The position numbers and the translations under genes were made by a program. A model generated the notes under the pieces. That model saw only the letters and a list, made by a program, of their open reading frames with translations, ran no database searches and was not told the origin of the DNA. Shown here piece by piece: positions 32,950 to 39,128 of a stretch of 39,128 nt of DNA (position 1 is the first letter of the stretch; each line of letters opens with the position of its first letter). This DNA is from Candidatus Melainabacteria bacterium. Its GTDB lineage: Bacteria; Cyanobacteriota; Vampirovibrionia; 2-02-FULL-35-15. Location: positions 1-39,128 of the forward strand of contig JAHFBE010000017.1 of assembly GCA_023250205.1 (NCBI GenBank), read 5' to 3'.

Positions 32950-33369
32950 TTATGTTATTTCAACTAGTTTGCCTTCTTCAGGTATTGATTCTTTTTGTAG
33001 GCTATTTTCAGTCTCTTCGCTAAGTCTTTCTTTCTCTTTAAGTTTGGTTGCTTTTCCTACCCTCTTTCTTAAGTAGTAAAGCTTTGCTCTTCTTGCTTTA
33101 CCTGAACGTAGGATTGTAACTTTTTCAACTTTAGGGGAATGGAAAAGGAAAACTCTTTCAACTCCAACTCCCTGAAAAACTTTTCTAACAGTAAATGTCT
33201 TATTAATTCCGGTACTCTTAATCTTAATTACTACACCTTCGTAATTTTGACTTCTTTCTTTAGCTCCTTCTTTAATTCTTACAGTAACTTTAACAGTATC
33301 TCCGACTCTAACTGAAGGGAGCTCTTTCTTTAACTTCGTTGATAAAAATTCTACAATTTTTGAATTCAT
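32950..33369 (-). CDS. rplS: 50S ribosomal protein L19
   Basis: L19 lies at the ribosomal subunit interface. It matches in VRVGDTVKVTVRIKEGAKERSQNYEGVVIKIKSTGINKTFTVRKVFQGVGVERVFLFHSPKVEKVTILRSGKARRAKLYYLR, the conserved core. I place the start at the ATG at 33369 because the upstream extension to a TTG at 33420 overlaps a likely promoter and is not seen in other L19 proteins. The roughly 30-residue acidic and basic C-terminal tail (KERLSEETENSLQKESIPEEGK) makes it longer than the usual 115 residues. It is the first gene of the rplS-cyclophilin-hemL run. Confidence 0.95.
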   Translation of the reverse strand: MNSKIVEFLSTKLKKELPSVRVGDTVKVTVRIKEGAKERSQNYEGVVIKIKSTGINKTFTVRKVFQGVGVERVFLFHSPKVEKVTILRSGKARRAKLYYLRKRVGKATKLKEKERLSEETENSLQKESIPEEGKLVEIT

Positions 33370-33403
33370 GTTTAACACTCTGATATCTAAAAAACGGTCC
33401 TTA

Positions 33404-33414
33404 ATTGTAGCATA
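33404..33414 (-). promoter_or_regulatory. Extended -10 promoter candidate for rplS
   Basis: On the minus strand TATGCTACAAT contains TGCTACAAT, an extended -10 element (TGn plus TACAAT) 35 bases before the rplS ATG. No good -35 hexamer is seen at the right distance, which extended -10 promoters tolerate. Position and spacing make it the best candidate in this gap. Confidence 0.4.
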
Positions 33415-33420
33415 CGTCAA

Positions 33421-33887
33421 TTTGTTACATCATTAGGGAATAGACCCATTTATTTTAAACTTATAACATCAAATCAATTTGTCTTGCTGTTTAATTAAAG
33501 TTTTAGAATCTTTGAAATTATCTTTGTAAAAACACCAATAATTGAATAGAGAAATAGCCTATAAAACAGCTTCAGAAAGGAATCAATTTTTTGAAAATCG
33601 GTATTTGTAGACATTGATTTTTCTTCAGATTTTAAAGATGAGAAAAATGTATGGCTAGCATTGTTTTCTATAAAAGATTTGATTGGGAGTAAAATTTTTA
33701 AGTATTGCAAAATTCTAATAACCTCAAAGACCTAATTGTTATTGATAATAGCATAAGAATTTAAAGTGATTCGCACTATTACATGAATGTAATGTAAATA
33801 ACGAAGTCTATAAATCTAAATGATTTATTCAGGTATTTTTCTTAATTGTTTCTTGATTAAATGATTCTTAATTTGTAGTTTATTTTT
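33421..33887. other. 467-base intergenic region between rplS and rnhB
   Basis: The stretch is strongly AT-rich and carries no convincing gene beyond the doubtful small frame at 33495-33710. A 16-base palindrome-like motif, ATTACAT GA ATGTAAT (33778-33793), is the only structured element I see; it could be an operator for rnhB. No terminator hairpin or RNA gene is recognised. Confidence 0.45.
33495..33710 (-). CDS. Possible small hydrophobic protein
   Basis: A 71-codon frame beginning with TTG, with GAGG 11 bases upstream. The predicted product is Ser/Lys/Phe-rich with one hydrophobic stretch near the C-terminus (LFYRLFLYSIIGVFTKIISKIL) that could insert in a membrane. I do not recognise it, the start is weak, and AT-rich DNA produces such frames by chance, so this is a doubtful gene. 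Confidence 0.2.
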   Translation of the reverse strand: MQYLKILLPIKSFIENNASHTFFSSLKSEEKSMSTNTDFQKIDSFLKLFYRLFLYSIIGVFTKIISKILKL

Positions 33888-34574
33888 ATGTGGGATAAGG
33901 ATTCTAACCTCTTAAAACTTCTAGACTTTGATAAACATATCATTCGTGCATATAAAAACTATAGCTTGATTGGTGTTGATGAAGTAGGCAGAGGTGCTTT
34001 AGCTGGTCCTGTTATTGCATGTGCTTTTTCATGGAGAATTAAGTTAGGTAAGGTAAGCACTCATAAAAAATTACTGAAGTTAAATGATTCCAAGCAGCTA
34101 AATGCAAAAGAAAGAACAGAGCTTTGTCTGCATATAAAAAAATATGGAAATTATTCTCTTGGTCATGCTTCTGTGCAAGAAATTGAGAAGTTGAATATTT
34201 TAAATGCAACTTTTCTTGCGATGAAAAGAGCTTACGAAAAATTGCTTCTAGTTCTTAGCGAATCAGTTGATTCCAAGCCTTACGTGTTAATTGATGGAAA
34301 TAAATTTAACCCATATATAAATTCTCTACAGCTCCCTGTTATTGAGGGAGATGCAAAATCATCAGTGATTGCTGCTTCTTCTATTGTTGCAAAAGTTTAT
34401 CGTGATGAGCTTATGAGTAAGGTTTCAAAATTAAAAAACTTTGAGTCATTTGGTTGGAATAAAAATGTTGGCTATGGAACCGCTTATCATAGAAATGCCA
34501 TAAAGAAAAATGGGTTGACCCCGCTTCATAGAAAACTGTTTGTCAGGAAAGTCCTTGCAGCGAAAGAGTGCTAA
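33888..34574 (+). CDS. rnhB: Ribonuclease HII
   Basis: RNase HII removes ribonucleotides misincorporated in DNA by cutting at RNA-DNA junctions. The signature YSLIGVDEVGRGALAGPVIA near residue 25 supplies the catalytic Asp and Glu. Further active-site residues are in YVLIDGNKF and VIAASSIVAKVYRDELM, and FGWNKNVGYGTAYHRNAIKKNGLTPLHRKLF is the C-terminal consensus. The 228 residues are normal. The last 32 bases overlap the 3' end of trpE on the opposite strand, so both proteins share coding DNA at their C-termini. Confidence 0.96.
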   Translation: MWDKDSNLLKLLDFDKHIIRAYKNYSLIGVDEVGRGALAGPVIACAFSWRIKLGKVSTHKKLLKLNDSKQLNAKERTELCLHIKKYGNYSLGHASVQEIEKLNILNATFLAMKRAYEKLLLVLSESVDSKPYVLIDGNKFNPYINSLQLPVIEGDAKSSVIAASSIVAKVYRDELMSKVSKLKNFESFGWNKNVGYGTAYHRNAIKKNGLTPLHRKLFVRKVLAAKEC

Positions 34575-36003
34575 GAGCTTTTAGCAAGGCTCCGCCTTTT
34601 CTGAGAGTCTCCTGGTATTCATTCTCAGGATCAGAATCAGCGACAATTCCACCACCTACCTGAATCTCAACATTGTCTTTATAAACAACAAAAGTTCTTA
34701 TAGTCATGCAAGTGTTTATAGAATCGTTTAAGCCAAAAAAACCTGTACACCCACCATAAGGTCCTCTTTGATCCTTTTCAAATTCTTTAATAATTTCAAG
34801 AGCACGAACTTTAGGTGCACCACTTAATGTACCTGCAGGGAAAGATGCGCATAGAAGATCTATTGATGTTTTATCTTTTTTTAATATCCCTTCGACAAGA
34901 CTTACCATGTGTAAAACATGTGAGTACTTCTCTATAACCATTAACTCAGGTACGTTTATAGAGCCATTTTCACAAACTCTTCCTAAATCATTTCTTGCAA
35001 GATCTACAAGCATTAAATGTTCTGCTCTTTCTTTTGGATCATTTGATAGCTTTAACGTATTGCTTGTATCTTCGGTGTCGTCCCCCCCTCTGGGATAGGT
35101 TCCTGCAATTGGTCTTAATGAAGCAATTCTTTTTCCTTTTCTTAGTTCGCATTTAACCATTACTTCAGGAGATGAACCTGCTATTTCAAAGTCAGGATAT
35201 TTTATATAAAAGAGGTATGGTGATGGATTGATACTTCTTAGAGCTCTGTATAAAATTAATCCATCATACTCACCTTTTACAGTAAGTTTTTGTGATGGGA
35301 CCATCTGAAAAATATCTCCTTTTTTAATGTACTGCTTTGCTTTGTCTACCATTGCCATATAATCTTCTTTTTTGAAGTTACTTAAAAATGTGACTTGTGT
35401 TTTGTTGTTGAAATTTAGCGATAGTGGTTGAATGGATTTTGGTTGATTGAATTCTTTTTGAAGTTCAGACAATTTTTTCTTTGCTTCAGTTGTTCTTTTT
35501 TCAATATCATTTTTACCTCTTGTTAAAACAAGAGAAATTAAATTTACTTTATGTAAAACATGATCAAAAATTACAAGTTTTCCAGGTAACATCAGGCATA
35601 CATCCGGGCACTTGTTTGATGCTGAAAAATTTGTTCTGGGTTCTATCCATCTTATATTTTCGTAACCAAAGTAACCTATGAAACCAATAAAATCATTATT
35701 GCTTGTTAGTCTTAAATTCTTGAGAACATTTTTTAGTGCAATAAACGGGTTGTCTTCAAGTTCTATAGCTTCATTTGTACTTTTATCTTCAAGAATAGTT
35801 TTATTGCCTTTATTTGTAAAAACAAGTATTGGCTCAGTTCCTATTAAAGAATATCTTCCGATTTTTTCATTTCCTTCTACAGATTCAAGTAGGAATGAAT
35901 AGGGCTTTTTGTCGCAAAGCTTATAAAATGTACTTACTGGAGTCTCAAGATCGGCAAGCAACTCAAAATTTTCTGATAAAACAAACAATTCATTATTAGT
36001 CAT
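34543..36003 (-). CDS. trpE: Anthranilate synthase component I
   Basis: TrpE makes anthranilate from chorismate as the first step of tryptophan synthesis, normally with the glutaminase TrpG. It has the chorismate-binding core: FQMVPSQKLTVKGEYDGLILYRALRSINPSPYLFYIKYPDFEIAGSSPEVMVK, LRPIAGTYPRGGDDTEDT, HLMLVDLARNDLGRV, SFPAGTLSGAPKVRALEII and YGGCTGFFGLN. The N-terminal segment PVSTFYKLCDKKPYSFLLESVEG fits the tryptophan-sensing region. Length (486) is normal. trpG is not adjacent and no leader-peptide attenuator is visible upstream. The gene overlaps convergent rnhB by 32 bp. Confidence 0.93.
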   Translation of the reverse strand: MTNNELFVLSENFELLADLETPVSTFYKLCDKKPYSFLLESVEGNEKIGRYSLIGTEPILVFTNKGNKTILEDKSTNEAIELEDNPFIALKNVLKNLRLTSNNDFIGFIGYFGYENIRWIEPRTNFSASNKCPDVCLMLPGKLVIFDHVLHKVNLISLVLTRGKNDIEKRTTEAKKKLSELQKEFNQPKSIQPLSLNFNNKTQVTFLSNFKKEDYMAMVDKAKQYIKKGDIFQMVPSQKLTVKGEYDGLILYRALRSINPSPYLFYIKYPDFEIAGSSPEVMVKCELRKGKRIASLRPIAGTYPRGGDDTEDTSNTLKLSNDPKERAEHLMLVDLARNDLGRVCENGSINVPELMVIEKYSHVLHMVSLVEGILKKDKTSIDLLCASFPAGTLSGAPKVRALEIIKEFEKDQRGPYGGCTGFFGLNDSINTCMTIRTFVVYKDNVEIQVGGGIVADSDPENEYQETLRKGGALLKALSTLSLQGLS

Positions 36004-36031
36004 AGAGATATATTGTACAATTTATCTGGAA

Positions 36032-36454
36032 ATGGAAATCAAAAATTTTAAACTAAACAGACTTATTGTTCTATTTATTGGTACTGGATTACTGGTACTT
36101 GCCTTTGAAATTTATTTAATGCATTATGCGCAATTGTCTTCAAAAAAAATAATGTGGACCCCGATAATATTTGGAATAATAGGTGGTCCTGTAGTTGTTT
36201 TAATTTCAATACTTTTTAATAAGGCAAGCCATTATCTATTCTTATTATTAATGGTTGTGTCTTCTTTCGTCGGATTATTAGGATTATATCTTCATAATAA
36301 ATGGAGATTCCCATCCATTATTAATGCATTATTTTTTAACAGGTCTTTTGATTTTGAAATATTAACTACTTATACGCCTTTACTCGCGCCCTCAGCTTTT
36401 ATAGCTATTGGAGGATTGGGGATCCTTGTTGCTTTGTTTGAGCCTTGGGATTAG
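36032..36454 (+). CDS. Small four-helix membrane protein, unknown function
   Basis: A 140-residue hydrophobic protein with four predicted membrane segments: LIVLFIGTGLLVLAFEIYLMH, IIFGIIGGPVVVLISILF, LFLLLMVVSSFVGLLGLYLH and LLAPSAFIAIGGLGILVALF. I recognise no family or catalytic motif. It starts 28 bases from the divergent trpE start and is followed by the PfpI family gene after 31 bases, so the two may be co-transcribed. Confidence 0.7.
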   Translation: MEIKNFKLNRLIVLFIGTGLLVLAFEIYLMHYAQLSSKKIMWTPIIFGIIGGPVVVLISILFNKASHYLFLLLMVVSSFVGLLGLYLHNKWRFPSIINALFFNRSFDFEILTTYTPLLAPSAFIAIGGLGILVALFEPWD

Positions 36455-36485
36455 TACAAATTGTTTTTAAATGGAGGAGAATAAT

Positions 36486-37013
36486 ATGTCAAATAGTCAA
36501 AAAGTTGCAATATTAATAGATCAATTGTTTCAGGATTCTGAAGTGACTGAACCAAAGGAGGCTTTAGAAAAAGCAGGTTTTGTTGTAGATATAATTGGAC
36601 CAAATACAACAGAAGAATATATAGGAAAAAAAGGAGCAAAAATAAAAGCTAATAAGACTATAGATTCTGTTTCTGCTAATGATTATGTTGGTTTGGTCAT
36701 TCCTGGTGGATGGGCTCCTGACAAGATGAGAATGAATGAAAAAATGATTAAATTAATTTCTGACATTAATTCAAAAAAATATCCAATTGCTTGTATTTGT
36801 CATGGTGGTTCTATGCTTGTTGAGGCTAATATTGTAAAAGGTAAAAAAGTTACTAGTTATGCAAGTATTAAAACAGATCTAATTAATGCAGGAGCTCAAT
36901 GGTTGGATAAAGAAGTTGTTATAGATGGTAATCTGATCACCTCCAGAACACCAACTGATTTGCCTGCTTTTTGTTCCGAATTTCTAAAAGCTCTCTCTCT
37001 AGTAAAAGCTTAA
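36486..37013 (+). CDS. DJ-1/PfpI family protein
   Basis: A 175-residue class I glutamine-amidotransferase-fold protein of the PfpI/YhbO type, associated with protease or glyoxalase/deglycase activity. The nucleophile cysteine is in IACICHGGSMLVEANIVKGKKVTSYASI (CHG), and the elbow VIPGGWAPDKMR and C-terminal IDGNLITSRTPTDLPAFCSEFLKAL match the family. I use ATG 36486 because GGAGG stands at ideal distance; the ATG at 36471 has none. Its last four bases overlap the stop of thiS on the other strand. Confidence 0.93.
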   Translation: MSNSQKVAILIDQLFQDSEVTEPKEALEKAGFVVDIIGPNTTEEYIGKKGAKIKANKTIDSVSANDYVGLVIPGGWAPDKMRMNEKMIKLISDINSKKYPIACICHGGSMLVEANIVKGKKVTSYASIKTDLINAGAQWLDKEVVIDGNLITSRTPTDLPAFCSEFLKALSLVKA

Positions 37014-37237
37014 CCGCCACCTACAAACGTTACTATTTCAAGTTGATCGTTCTCTGATAAGTTCGTAGAGTCAAACACTTCCTTTTTAAGGATCTGCTTG
37101 TTTATCTCTATAACAACTCTATCTTTGTTTATTTGTAAGGATTCTAAGAGCTTTAAAATAGATATACCTTGAGGTATAACTTTGTTCTCACCATTAACTT
37201 TAATTAAAATACTTGAATCTTTAGAGTTGGTTTTCAT
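37010..37237 (-). CDS. thiS: Sulfur carrier protein ThiS
   Basis: ThiS is the ubiquitin-like protein whose C-terminal glycine is thiocarboxylated to deliver sulphur for the thiazole of thiamin. The product (75 residues) has the beta-grasp pattern VNGENKVIPQGISILKLLESLQI, VVIEINKQIL, then NDQLEIVTFVGGG, ending in the required Gly-Gly. Nothing else of thiazole synthesis (thiG, thiH, thiF) is in the window. The ATG at 37237 follows GGAAACAAG. The gene's 5' end overlaps the start of the divergent O-antigen-ligase family gene by 56 bp and its 3' end overlaps the PfpI gene by four. Confidence 0.93.
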   Translation of the reverse strand: MKTNSKDSSILIKVNGENKVIPQGISILKLLESLQINKDRVVIEINKQILKKEVFDSTNLSENDQLEIVTFVGGG

Positions 37238-38375
37238 TTTCTTGTTTCCAATAAGCCTTGTAACTTCTATAACTTTAACAGGGATTTTACTCTATGCTGG
37301 AGTAATATGTTTTGTCTTAATCTTTGTCTTAAACCAGAGAAATGGTTTAAATAACTATAAGGTAAGTGAATTAGATTTTGCTTTTTTAATTTATATAGCA
37401 GCTTTTTTCATTTGTACATTAGTTAATTCGGGTTTTGATGCAGGGCTTAATTCACTGTTTGGTAAGTGTCAGGATTATTTTGTTTATTTTTGGGTAGTGT
37501 CTTTCTTTTCTAAGAATCCTAAGCAGAGTGGATTAATACAAAAGGCAATTTTCATTGCAGCTTTTATAACAATACTTTATGGTCTTTTTCAATTCTTTCA
37601 TTTAGATCTTCTTCATCGACAGGGTGATTTGGATAGATTGTCAGGATTTCATAAGAACTCATATACATATGCTGGGCAATTAATAGTTTTTTTCTTCTTC
37701 CTTTTAAATGGATTTGATAAGAGAAAGGATAAATTGATTGCATTGTTGTTGCCATTATTGTGCATGTTTTGTATTCTCAACTCTTCTGAACGAGCTGTTA
37801 TTTTTGGTGTAATTGCTGGATTGATTCTATATTTTATCCTTCACCGAATAAGTTTGAAAGATATTCTCTTATTCTTTTCTATTCTTTTGTTACCTGTTTT
37901 GGTTACAGTAATTTTTCACAGAAAAGTCATTAAAAGAATTAAAAAAGCAGTCTTGCCAGGAGCCACAAGTGTTCCAAATATTAGATTTAAGCTCTGGGGA
38001 ACAGCTCTTGCAATATGGAAGCGCCACTTTTTATTTGGTTCTGGGAGATTTCCAACAGTTTCGTATCAAATCGGGAATACTTTTTCAATTAAATACTTAA
38101 CGCATGCACATAATGTCTATTTTCAAATACTGGCTACAGATGGTCTTATCGGGCTTATTGCTTTTTTGAATTTATTTTATACAGTAATTAAAGTTGTCTC
38201 GTATAATTTAAAAACCAATAAATATGCTTATGCTTTGTTCTCGGTGCTCCTGGCTTTTTTTATTGAAGGAATCTTTGAATATTTCTGGGGAGATAGCGAG
38301 GTTAGATATTTACTTTTATACTTTATTGGGTATGTTGTAGGAAATGCATTAGAATTAAATACAAAGAAAAGGTAA
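37182..38375 (+). CDS. O-antigen ligase/polymerase family membrane protein
   Basis: A 397-residue polytopic protein with about 11-12 hydrophobic segments, beginning FIFLFPISLVTSITLTGILLYAG. It has the Wzy_C pattern: LNSSERAVIFGVIAGLILYF, a periplasmic stretch with GSGRFPTVSYQIGNTFSIKYLTHAHNVYFQILATDGLIGLIAFL, the last being the HxHN...G..G motif of O-antigen ligases and polymerases. It probably joins or extends surface glycan at the periplasmic side; galE at 16688 is a possible supplier. TTG 37182 is supported by GAGG at seven bases; starts at TTG 37227 or 37242 would remove the overlap with thiS. Confidence 0.85.
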   Translation: MFSPLTLIKILESLELVFIFLFPISLVTSITLTGILLYAGVICFVLIFVLNQRNGLNNYKVSELDFAFLIYIAAFFICTLVNSGFDAGLNSLFGKCQDYFVYFWVVSFFSKNPKQSGLIQKAIFIAAFITILYGLFQFFHLDLLHRQGDLDRLSGFHKNSYTYAGQLIVFFFFLLNGFDKRKDKLIALLLPLLCMFCILNSSERAVIFGVIAGLILYFILHRISLKDILLFFSILLLPVLVTVIFHRKVIKRIKKAVLPGATSVPNIRFKLWGTALAIWKRHFLFGSGRFPTVSYQIGNTFSIKYLTHAHNVYFQILATDGLIGLIAFLNLFYTVIKVVSYNLKTNKYAYALFSVLLAFFIEGIFEYFWGDSEVRYLLLYFIGYVVGNALELNTKKR

Positions 38376-38376
38376 T

Positions 38377-39128
38377 ATGATTAAAATGCATCGGAGTAAT
38401 AATTTAAAATTCAAAGCTTGTAGTAATTTTTATAAGTTATCTAAATTCTTTCTTATTCTTTTACTATTGATAATGAATCTTCCACTTTCTGCACAAGAGA
38501 CTGAGCAGAAGATTATAGAGCAAAATTTTGATTCAGAAGAAGAATCAAAGACGGAAGAAAGTGCTAATGAGGAGAATCAAATTAATGATTCAAGTGAGCA
38601 GATTAATGAAGAGAAAACTGTTGAAGAAGGGCAAGTTAATGAAAGTCAAGAGAGTAAAGAAGAATCACAGATAGAATCTCCTGCTGAGCATGAAGTAAAT
38701 ATTTATAATGAAGGTAGTGAGGAAGATAAGCCTGAAGCTAAAGCTCAAAAGCCTACTATATTAAAAGGGCATATAAGTAAAGTCCCGGTAGGTACAAAAT
38801 TGAAAATAATACTGGAAACACCTGTTGATGAAATAACCAGCATGGTTGATGATGAAATTGTAGCAAGAGCATCAGAAAATATTGAAATTGATGGAATGGT
38901 TATTATTCCAGCGGGTAGTACTGTTGTTGGAAAAATTTCTGAAATTAATTCTGCAAAAAGATTACATAAAGCTGGAAGTGTGAGAATAGAATTTAAAAAC
39001 CTCACTATGCCTGATGGGAGAGAGATTCCAATTTTAGCCAGTGTTTTAACTCATAGTGGATTAATTAAAGGAAAATATACAAAGAAAGCTGCCTTGATTT
39101 CTGGAGCTACAATTCTTGGACCGGCAGC
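38377..39128 (+). CDS. Secreted protein with TrbI/VirB10-like segment, cut by the right edge
   Basis: The frame opens at ATG 38377 one base after the ligase stop, behind AAAAGG, and is still open at the window end (250 codons seen). A signal peptide (FFLILLLLIMNLPLSAQ) is followed by about 80 very acidic, Glu/Ser/Asn-rich residues, then a folded part: LKGHISKVPVGTKLKIILETPVDEITSMV, IDGMVIIPAGSTVVGKISEINSAKRLHKAGSVRIEFKNLTMPDGREIPILA. IPAGSxVxG followed by the G-x-V-x-I-x-F pattern resembles the VirB10/TrbI fold, but a secreted cyanobacterial-type homologue of unknown job is equally likely. It is probably co-transcribed with the ligase. Confidence 0.7.
   Translation, partial: MIKMHRSNNLKFKACSNFYKLSKFFLILLLLIMNLPLSAQETEQKIIEQNFDSEEESKTEESANEENQINDSSEQINEEKTVEEGQVNESQESKEESQIESPAEHEVNIYNEGSEEDKPEAKAQKPTILKGHISKVPVGTKLKIILETPVDEITSMVDDEIVARASENIEIDGMVIIPAGSTVVGKISEINSAKRLHKAGSVRIEFKNLTMPDGREIPILASVLTHSGLIKGKYTKKAALISGATILGPA

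Overview
The window is low-GC (roughly one third G+C by eye), gene-dense bacterial chromosome. The gene set suggests a non-photosynthetic relative of Cyanobacteria, such as Candidatus Melainabacteria/Vampirovibrionia. The reasons are a cyanobacterial SigF-type sigma factor, glutathione synthase with glutaredoxin, the C5 haem gene hemL, the MEP gene ispG, an atpZ-atpI-atpB ATP synthase cluster, a FlhB export gate, and no photosynthesis genes. This placement is an inference (about 60% sure). No plasmid, phage or CRISPR locus is visible.

Layout. 1-5195 (minus): accD-accA (fatty acid synthesis), a hairpin repeat, priA (replication restart) and a degenerate Xer-like protein running off the left edge. 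5379-7040: gshB and an MgtC family gene, a two-way terminator and tRNA-Lys. 7152-10349 (minus): ahcY, a fumarylacetoacetate-hydrolase family enzyme and an AI-2E/PerM family membrane protein. 10471-15665: uvrC, rimO, queG and an inositol monophosphatase family gene (DNA repair, ribosomal protein S12 and tRNA modification). 15911-16468: two small ribbon-helix-helix proteins. 16688-20863: galE behind a SigF-type sigma factor, an orphan OppD-type ATPase, and atpZ-atpI-atpB. 20899-25192 (plus): a secreted TPR protein, ispG, rpmE, glutaredoxin, rsmA. 25194-29859: an unrecognised helical protein, flhB, a FliA-like sigma factor, and a large protein whose tail resembles the FliK C-terminal domain. 29856-33420 (minus): a canonical tyrosine recombinase, then hemL, a lipoprotein cyclophilin and rplS. 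33888-39128: rnhB, trpE, a membrane protein, a PfpI family protein, thiS, an O-antigen-ligase family protein, and a secreted VirB10/TrbI-like protein cut by the right edge.

Two things stand out. First, the flhB / sigma / FliK-like block pairs an export gate carrying an unusual NPEH cleavage motif with a candidate length-control protein and a dedicated sigma factor, with palindromes in front. Second, short GC-rich palindromes recur between genes and also in frame inside uvrC, queG and ispG, which looks like mobile palindromic elements tolerated within proteins. In addition, most convergent gene pairs overlap or are separated by a single base and have no terminator.
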